From: Pseudomonadota bacterium
GTDB lineage: Bacteria; Pseudomonadota; Gammaproteobacteria; Burkholderiales; Thiobacillaceae
Direction: 5' to 3'
Assembly (NCBI GenBank): GCA_030836725.1
Contig: JAUPLV010000010.1
Location: forward strand, 1-23,310
DNA: 23,310 bases
Position 1 is the stretch's first letter, and each line of letters starts with the position of its first letter. Shown here piece by piece: positions 15,673-20,375 of the stretch. The notes beneath the pieces were generated by a model. It made no database searches. It had not been told where the DNA came from and saw nothing but the letters and a program-made list of their open reading frames with translations. Both the position numbers and the translations under genes were made by a program.

Positions 15673-16566
15673 ATGATTATGCGGTGGATTTCGGCGTGGG
15701 CTTTGTTCGTTTTTTCGGGTAGCGTGTGGGCGATTTCCCCTTACATTCAGGGGACGCCGGTTGCCGGCGGCAACGTGCAGGCGGCGGCAACGGCCGTGGA
15801 GGGAAAATTGAAAAGCGGTGGCTTCAAGGTGGTCGGCAAGTATTTCCCCAAGGACCTTGCCGGCTATGGGGTGGTGGTTGCTACCGACGATGCCATGCTC
15901 GGCGAGGTGGCCTCGGTGGGCGGGGTGGCGGTGATGGGCGCCGCTATTCGCGTTGGCGTCAAGGCGGATGGCAGCGTCACTTACACCAACCCGGATTACT
16001 GGTATCGCGCCTATTTCCGCAAGTCCTTCGACAAGAGGGAGGGTGCGGTCAAGGCTCTTCAAGCCCGTTTGCAAAGCGCGCTGGGTGCGGGCAAGGGGCA
16101 GGGCGGGGACGAGACCGCCGCAAGCCTGTCCAACTATCGTTACATGCTGGGCATGGAGCGGATCGATTCGTCGAAAAGCAAGCTGGCTGAGCATGGCAGC
16201 TTTGACGAGGCGCTGAAAGCGGTGCGTGACAACCTGGCAAAAGGCGCGGGGAGTACGGCCAAGGTCTATGAGGTTGTGATGCCGGATCGCAAGCTGGCCG
16301 TGTTTGGTGTGGCGATGAGCGGCGCCGACAACAGCGACGGCAAGTGGATCAAGAAGATCGACATGCAGGAAAACATCGCGGGCTTGCCTTACGAGATTTA
16401 TGTGGTCGACAAAGCGGTGGGCTCGCCGTACGGTCGTTTCCGTATCGCGCTGGCTTTCCCCGATGTGGGGATGGGCCAGTTCATGCGCATCTCGTCGCTG
16501 CCGAACGACATTGTCGAGACCATGAGTGCCGTTGCGGGGGGTGACAAGAAATCCGATTCCTGGTAA
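15673..16566 (+). CDS. Unrecognised exported protein
   Basis: I do not recognise this 297-residue protein. It opens with a clear signal peptide (MRWISAWALFVFSGSVWA, cleavage probably after VWA), so it should be periplasmic or outer-membrane associated. It has no cysteine and no further membrane helix. The mature part seems to have two similar halves, each with a charged helix followed by a strand-rich part: GGFKVVGKYFPKDLAGYGVVVATDD in the first, and LAVFGVAM with LPYEIYVVDKAV and GRFRIALAFPDVG in the second. A distant relation to DUF302 crossed my mind but the usual signature is not evident. A strong Shine-Dalgarno precedes the ATG and a strong terminator follows the stop, so it is probably a single-gene unit between the rubredoxin and the pil cluster. 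Confidence 0.85.
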   Translation: MIMRWISAWALFVFSGSVWAISPYIQGTPVAGGNVQAAATAVEGKLKSGGFKVVGKYFPKDLAGYGVVVATDDAMLGEVASVGGVAVMGAAIRVGVKADGSVTYTNPDYWYRAYFRKSFDKREGAVKALQARLQSALGAGKGQGGDETAASLSNYRYMLGMERIDSSKSKLAEHGSFDEALKAVRDNLAKGAGSTAKVYEVVMPDRKLAVFGVAMSGADNSDGKWIKKIDMQENIAGLPYEIYVVDKAVGSPYGRFRIALAFPDVGMGQFMRISSLPNDIVETMSAVAGGDKKSDSW

Positions 16567-16601
16567 ATAAAACAGCCAGGATTGGCTATTTTGCGGGATG
16601 G

Positions 16602-16634
16602 GAAGGCGTTGCGATGCAACGCCTTCTGTTTTTT
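16602..16634 (+). terminator. Rho-independent terminator of the exported-protein gene
   Basis: GAAGGCGTTGC (16602-16612) pairs perfectly with GCAACGCCTTC (16616-16626) around the loop GAT. TGTTTTTT follows at 16627-16634. It starts about 35 bases past the stop at 16566 and isolates the pil operon from upstream transcription. A smaller stem (AGCCA/TGGCT, 16574-16587) precedes it. Confidence 0.93.
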
Positions 16635-16789
16635 AGGGTAATGTTCGCGCATGGCGTGCGAAGTCCTCGAAGCGGGGGGCTCGGGGCGCACGGGACCGTC
16701 CGTCGCGGGCGCTAAAGAAGCCTGTACCGATGCCGTAATGTCTATTTATTGAAGCTGGCGGCGGGTGTCGCCTGCATGAAGATTCTCGT

Positions 16790-16793
16790 GGAG
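16790..16793 (+). promoter_or_regulatory. Shine-Dalgarno GGAG supporting a TTG start for pilG
   Basis: GGAG lies 7 bases before TTG at 16801. No ATG occurs in frame until the one at 16834, and starting there would remove the first receiver strand. The site therefore decides in favour of TTG. Confidence 0.75.
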
Positions 16794-16800
16794 AAAACGG

Positions 16801-17193
16801 TTGGATAACGAAGCCTTGAAGGGCGTTAAGGTGATGGTCATCGATGACAGCAATACCATACGCCGAAGCGCGGAAATCTTTCTGAATCAGGTGGGCTGCG
16901 AGGTCATCCTGGCGCAGGATGGCTTTGACGCATTGTCCAAAATCACCGATCACGAACCGGATGTGGTGTTCGTCGATATCATGATGCCGCGTCTTGACGG
17001 TTATCAGACCTGTTCGCTCATTAAACGCAACGCCAAGTACCGCGCTACGCCGGTCATCATGCTGTCGTCGAAGGATGGGCTGTTCGATCGTGCGCGCGGT
17101 CGCATGGTGGGCTCGGACGAATACCTGACCAAGCCTTTTACCAAGGACACGCTGTTGACGGCGGTGCGCGAGCACACCGGCGCCAAGACCTAA
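16801..17193 (+). CDS. pilG: Twitching motility response regulator PilG
   Basis: PilG is a single-domain CheY-like regulator of the Chp/Pil chemosensory pathway, promoting pilus extension in Pseudomonas. The 130-residue product shows the acidic pair D15-D16 in VMVIDDSNTIRR, phospho-acceptor D59 in VFVDIMMPRLDGYQTC, the switch region VIMLSSKDGLFDRARGRMVGSD and K111 in LTKPF. The wording follows PilG rather than PilH. It starts at TTG, supported by GGAG 7 bases upstream and by the N terminus of known PilG proteins. The 234-base spacer before it holds the terminator of the previous gene (16602-16634), a stem TTCGCGC/GTGCGAA (16644-16662), and presumably the operon promoter, which I cannot pinpoint. 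Confidence 0.95.
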   Translation: MDNEALKGVKVMVIDDSNTIRRSAEIFLNQVGCEVILAQDGFDALSKITDHEPDVVFVDIMMPRLDGYQTCSLIKRNAKYRATPVIMLSSKDGLFDRARGRMVGSDEYLTKPFTKDTLLTAVREHTGAKT

Positions 17194-17221
17194 TAAACTG
17201 TAACTTCAGGGAGCAAACATT

Positions 17222-17587
17222 ATGGCGATCAGCCGAATCCTGGTTGTGGACGATTCCCCTACCGAGCGTTTCTTTATTTCAGAATTGCTGGTCAAGAACG
17301 GCTACCTGGTCAGCATGGCCGAAAGCGGTGAAGAAGCCGTTGCACAGGCCAAGCAAACGCTGCCCGACCTGATCGTGATGGATGTCGTGATGCCAGGCAT
17401 GAACGGCTATCAGGCGACACGCATTATCAGCAAGGAAGACGCAACCAAGCATATTCCTGTCATCATGTGTACTACCAAGGGCCAGGAAACCGACAAGGTG
17501 TGGGGTATGCGCCAGGGTGCAAAGGGCTATCTGGTGAAACCGGTAAAGCCTGAAGAGTTGTTGTCGAAAATCAAGGCGCTGGGTTGA
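17222..17587 (+). CDS. pilH: Twitching motility response regulator PilH
   Basis: PilH is the second CheY-like regulator of the Pil chemosensory system; in Pseudomonas it is linked to pilus retraction or acts as a phosphate sink. The 121-residue receiver has D10-D11 in VVDDSPTERFF, phospho-acceptor D54 in IVMDVVMPGMNGYQATR, CTTKGQETDKVWGMRQGAKGY and K106 in LVKPVKPEELL, all typical of PilH. AGGGAG lies 9 bases before the ATG, and the gap to pilG is 28 bases. The last two codons and the stop are duplicated just downstream by an 18-bp repeat. Confidence 0.96.
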   Translation: MAISRILVVDDSPTERFFISELLVKNGYLVSMAESGEEAVAQAKQTLPDLIVMDVVMPGMNGYQATRIISKEDATKHIPVIMCTTKGQETDKVWGMRQGAKGYLVKPVKPEELLSKIKALG

Positions 17588-17614
17588 ACAAAAGAACTGG
17601 GTTGAACAAAAGAA
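17579..17614 (+). repeat. Perfect 18-bp tandem duplication at the pilH/pilI junction
   Basis: CTGGGTTGAACAAAAGAA occurs twice, at 17579-17596 and 17597-17614. Each copy holds the last two codons of pilH (Leu-Gly) and its TGA stop. The second copy ends one base before the ATG of pilI and provides the ribosome-binding context, which is weak. Confidence 0.97.
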
Positions 17615-17615
17615 C

Positions 17616-18137
17616 ATGGCCAAGAAATTCAATCTGCGCGAATTTCAAATTACACTCTCGCAGCAGTTGCAGGCGGCGGCCACACGCGACAATGCGGGAT
17701 CCCGTCTGGGTTTCCGGGTCGGCGAAGCGAATTGGCTGGTGAGTTTGAGCGATACCGAGGAAGTGATTCCTATACCACCTATCGTCAAGGTTCCCGGTTC
17801 GCGGCGCTGGTTTCGCGGTGTGGCGAATATCCGGGGCAACTTGTACGCGGTAAGCGATTTTTCCGATTTCATGGGGCAGGGCGTGACGCCTGAGCATGCC
17901 GATTGTCGCCTGCTGATTCCGCACCACGATTTTGGTGTGAATGCGGCATTGCTGGTTCACCGCACGCTGGGTTTGAAAAACATCAATAGCTATCAGGAGC
18001 GTGAAGAAGTTGTGGCGCATCCCTGGATGGCGCGGCATTATGCCGATGAGGCGGGCAACGTCTGGTGCGATATGGATTTCGGGCAATTGCTTGGCAATGC
18101 GGAATTCCTGATGGTTGAGGCGCAGCTCGGTAGCTGA
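17616..18137 (+). CDS. pilI: CheW-like adaptor PilI
   Basis: PilI is the scaffold that joins the PilJ receptor to the PilL/ChpA kinase. The 173-residue protein has a helical N terminus (about 1-25) and a CheW domain. In that domain GFRVGEANWLVSLSDTEEV, IPPIVKVPGSRRWFRGVANIRGNLYAVSDFSDF and ADCRLLIPHHDFGVNAALLVHRTLGL are the recognisable segments. The arginine/glycine turn NIRGNL matches the CheW receptor-binding loop. It follows pilH after the duplicated 18-bp unit; the leader has no strong Shine-Dalgarno, so coupling to pilH translation is possible. Confidence 0.93.
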   Translation: MAKKFNLREFQITLSQQLQAAATRDNAGSRLGFRVGEANWLVSLSDTEEVIPIPPIVKVPGSRRWFRGVANIRGNLYAVSDFSDFMGQGVTPEHADCRLLIPHHDFGVNAALLVHRTLGLKNINSYQEREEVVAHPWMARHYADEAGNVWCDMDFGQLLGNAEFLMVEAQLGS

Positions 18138-18176
18138 TTGAGTGTTGAACATGGAGCGCGCAGGCGTCGATATAAT

Positions 18177-18183
18177 GGAGGGG
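18177..18183 (+). promoter_or_regulatory. Strong Shine-Dalgarno of pilJ
   Basis: GGAGGGG lies 8 bases before the ATG at 18192 and supports that start over a second ATG two codons later. Confidence 0.8.
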
Positions 18184-18191
18184 TTTGAGCA

Positions 18192-20306
18192 ATGAGCATG
18201 GGGACAACGATAAGCGGCCTGAAAGGGCTGGCGGGACGCATGACCGGGAAGGGCACGGGCGATGGCGGGCAGACCGCCATGATCATGCAGACCGTACGCA
18301 AACTAGCCAACAAAGAGTCCGGCAAGGTTCCCTTGATCGGCCATCTCCCGGTCGACAAACAGTACCTCTACACCGGGGGCGCGCTGGTCGTTTCATTGCT
18401 GTTGGCGACCGCTGCCGTCGTCTATAGCATGGTTCAACTCGACAATCGCGCCGGATATGAGTCACGGGCGGGTGAGTTGAGGGTGTTGTCGCAGCGGTTG
18501 CCTCTGACGGCGCAACAGTCCGTGCTGGGTAACATTGAGGCTTTCGGCAAGCTGGCTGAAGGCAAGGCCGCCTTTGAATCCTCGCTGGAGGTCTTGTCCG
18601 CGGGCAATGATGAGTTGCCTGCCACCCGTGGCGCGGCACGCGAAACGCTGGAAAAGATATCTACCCAGTGGAATCAGTTCAACCCGCAGGTTACGCAGAT
18701 TCTGGCGCAGCAGAAAACGCTTGTTGCCATGAACAGAAACATCAAGCTGATCAATACGCTGAGTATCGATTTGCAAAAAGTGTCCGAACAACTCTCCGTT
18801 CAGCTCATGAATGCCGGATCGAGTGCGCGCGAAGTGTCGCGTGCCAACCATCTGACCATGCTCAGCCAGCGTCTTCCGAAAAATGCCAACCTGCTGCTGT
18901 CGGCTGAACTCATCGACCCTGAAGCGGTGTTGCAACTGGAAAAAGATACGACTTCGTTCCGTGACACGGTGCAGGCTCTGATGGAGGGCGCGGCCGGCCA
19001 GAACGAGGCCAGTCTGCTGATTCTGGAAGATGTCGGTACCAACATGGGCGACATGGTGGAGGCGGTCGGCTCGGTGCTTGCCAACACGCAATCCTTGCTG
19101 CAAACCAAGCAGGCGGCCAACAACCTGTTCATCGGCAGCGAAGCCTTGCTGAAGAATACCGATCAGCTGTCGCAGGAATACCAGTCGGTTGGAAGCGGCG
19201 GTTATCTGCTCGGTGCCCTTTTCGGCTTGCTGGCGATCGGTTCGCTGCTGCTGCTGGGGCAGATCAACGTCAATGAAACCAAATTGCGGGCACGCAAGAG
19301 CGAAGAGGAGAACAGTCGCAACCAGGAAGCGATTCTGCGCCTGATGGACGAACTGGGCGAACTGGCCGAGGGTAACCTCACCATCAACGCCAGCGTGACC
19401 GAGGACATTACCGGCGCGGTGGCCGACTCGATCAACTATACGGTTGAAGAGCTGCGCGGACTGGTGCGTGGGATCAACAATGCTGCTCTGCAGTTGGACA
19501 AGGCGGCAAGCCAAGCCGGGCAGGTGTCCGAGACGGTGCAGGAGGCGGCGCGCCGTCAGTCGGACGAGATCGAGACCACTTCGCTCGCGGTCGTCCGGAT
19601 CGCGGAATCGGTGCAAAAGGTGTCGGGTAACGCCGCTGAATCCGCCCGAGTGGCCGAACAATCCCTGGCGGCTGCCGAAAAAGGCCAGCTGGCCGTGGCC
19701 AACGCCATCACCAGCATGAACAACCTGCGCGTACAGATTCAGGAAACATCGAAGCGAATCAAGCGTCTCGGTGAGTCGTCGCAGGAGATCGGAGAAATCG
19801 TCGAACTGATTTCGGACATTACCGAGCAAACCAACGTGCTGGCGCTTAACGCGGCCATTCAAGCGGCGTCGGCGGGTGAGGCTGGGCGCGGCTTCTCGGT
19901 GGTGGCGGAAGAAGTGCAGCGGCTGGCGGAACGTTCCGCCGATGCGACCAAGCAGATCGCGGCGATCGTGAAAACCATTCAGACCGATACCCACGATACC
20001 GTGGCGGCGATGGAAGTCTCGACCCAGGGCGTGGTCGAGGGCGCCAAGCTGTCCGATGCCGCCGGCCAGACGCTCGCCGAGATCGGCGATGTGTCGAAGA
20101 AGCTGGCCGGCCTGATCGCCGACATTTCTTCGGTTACGCAAAATCAGGCAGAGTCGACCGCGCTCGTTGCCGAAACCATGCAGGACATCAAGACGATTTC
20201 GGCGCAGACCAGTATCGGTACCCAGCAGACCGCCGATTCGATCGGCGGCATGAAGCAACTGGCGCAGGATCTCAAGAGTTCGGTTGCGGGCTTCAAGCTC
20301 GCCTGA
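18192..20306 (+). CDS. pilJ: Twitching motility chemoreceptor PilJ
   Basis: PilJ is the membrane methyl-accepting chemoreceptor of the Pil/Chp pathway. The 704-residue protein has a cytoplasmic N terminus of about 58 residues and a first helix (about 60-80). The periplasmic region (about 82-335) carries two PilJ-type helical modules, each with a conserved LSQRLP (ELRVLSQRLPL and LTMLSQRLPKNA). A second helix (about 338-358) leads to HAMP and then a long methyl-accepting coiled coil. Its hairpin tip is DITEQTNVLALNAAIQAASAGEAGRGFSVVAEEV without the initial aspartate pair, near residues 541-575. This tip binds PilI and the kinase. It is preceded by GGAGGGG and a 54-base gap from pilI. No pilK methyltransferase gene follows. 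Confidence 0.96.
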   Translation: MSMGTTISGLKGLAGRMTGKGTGDGGQTAMIMQTVRKLANKESGKVPLIGHLPVDKQYLYTGGALVVSLLLATAAVVYSMVQLDNRAGYESRAGELRVLSQRLPLTAQQSVLGNIEAFGKLAEGKAAFESSLEVLSAGNDELPATRGAARETLEKISTQWNQFNPQVTQILAQQKTLVAMNRNIKLINTLSIDLQKVSEQLSVQLMNAGSSAREVSRANHLTMLSQRLPKNANLLLSAELIDPEAVLQLEKDTTSFRDTVQALMEGAAGQNEASLLILEDVGTNMGDMVEAVGSVLANTQSLLQTKQAANNLFIGSEALLKNTDQLSQEYQSVGSGGYLLGALFGLLAIGSLLLLGQINVNETKLRARKSEEENSRNQEAILRLMDELGELAEGNLTINASVTEDITGAVADSINYTVEELRGLVRGINNAALQLDKAASQAGQVSETVQEAARRQSDEIETTSLAVVRIAESVQKVSGNAAESARVAEQSLAAAEKGQLAVANAITSMNNLRVQIQETSKRIKRLGESSQEIGEIVELISDITEQTNVLALNAAIQAASAGEAGRGFSVVAEEVQRLAERSADATKQIAAIVKTIQTDTHDTVAAMEVSTQGVVEGAKLSDAAGQTLAEIGDVSKKLAGLIADISSVTQNQAESTALVAETMQDIKTISAQTSIGTQQTADSIGGMKQLAQDLKSSVAGFKLA

Positions 20307-20375
20307 TCGGTGCGGTTCGTCCAAACGATGCGAATAAACGATCACGGCATGGCTTAACTTCAGGAACAATACACC

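Noticed and set aside
16756..16771. TGGC...GC element ahead of pilG as a sigma-54 promoter
   Set aside because: The distance between the GG and GC elements is off by one base, and the intervening bases do not match consensus.
18145..18176. TTGAAC and TATAAT as a possible pilJ promoter
   Set aside because: The spacer is 20 bases, too long for a normal sigma-70 site. A start point expected near 18183 would also cut off the strong Shine-Dalgarno at 18177-18183.
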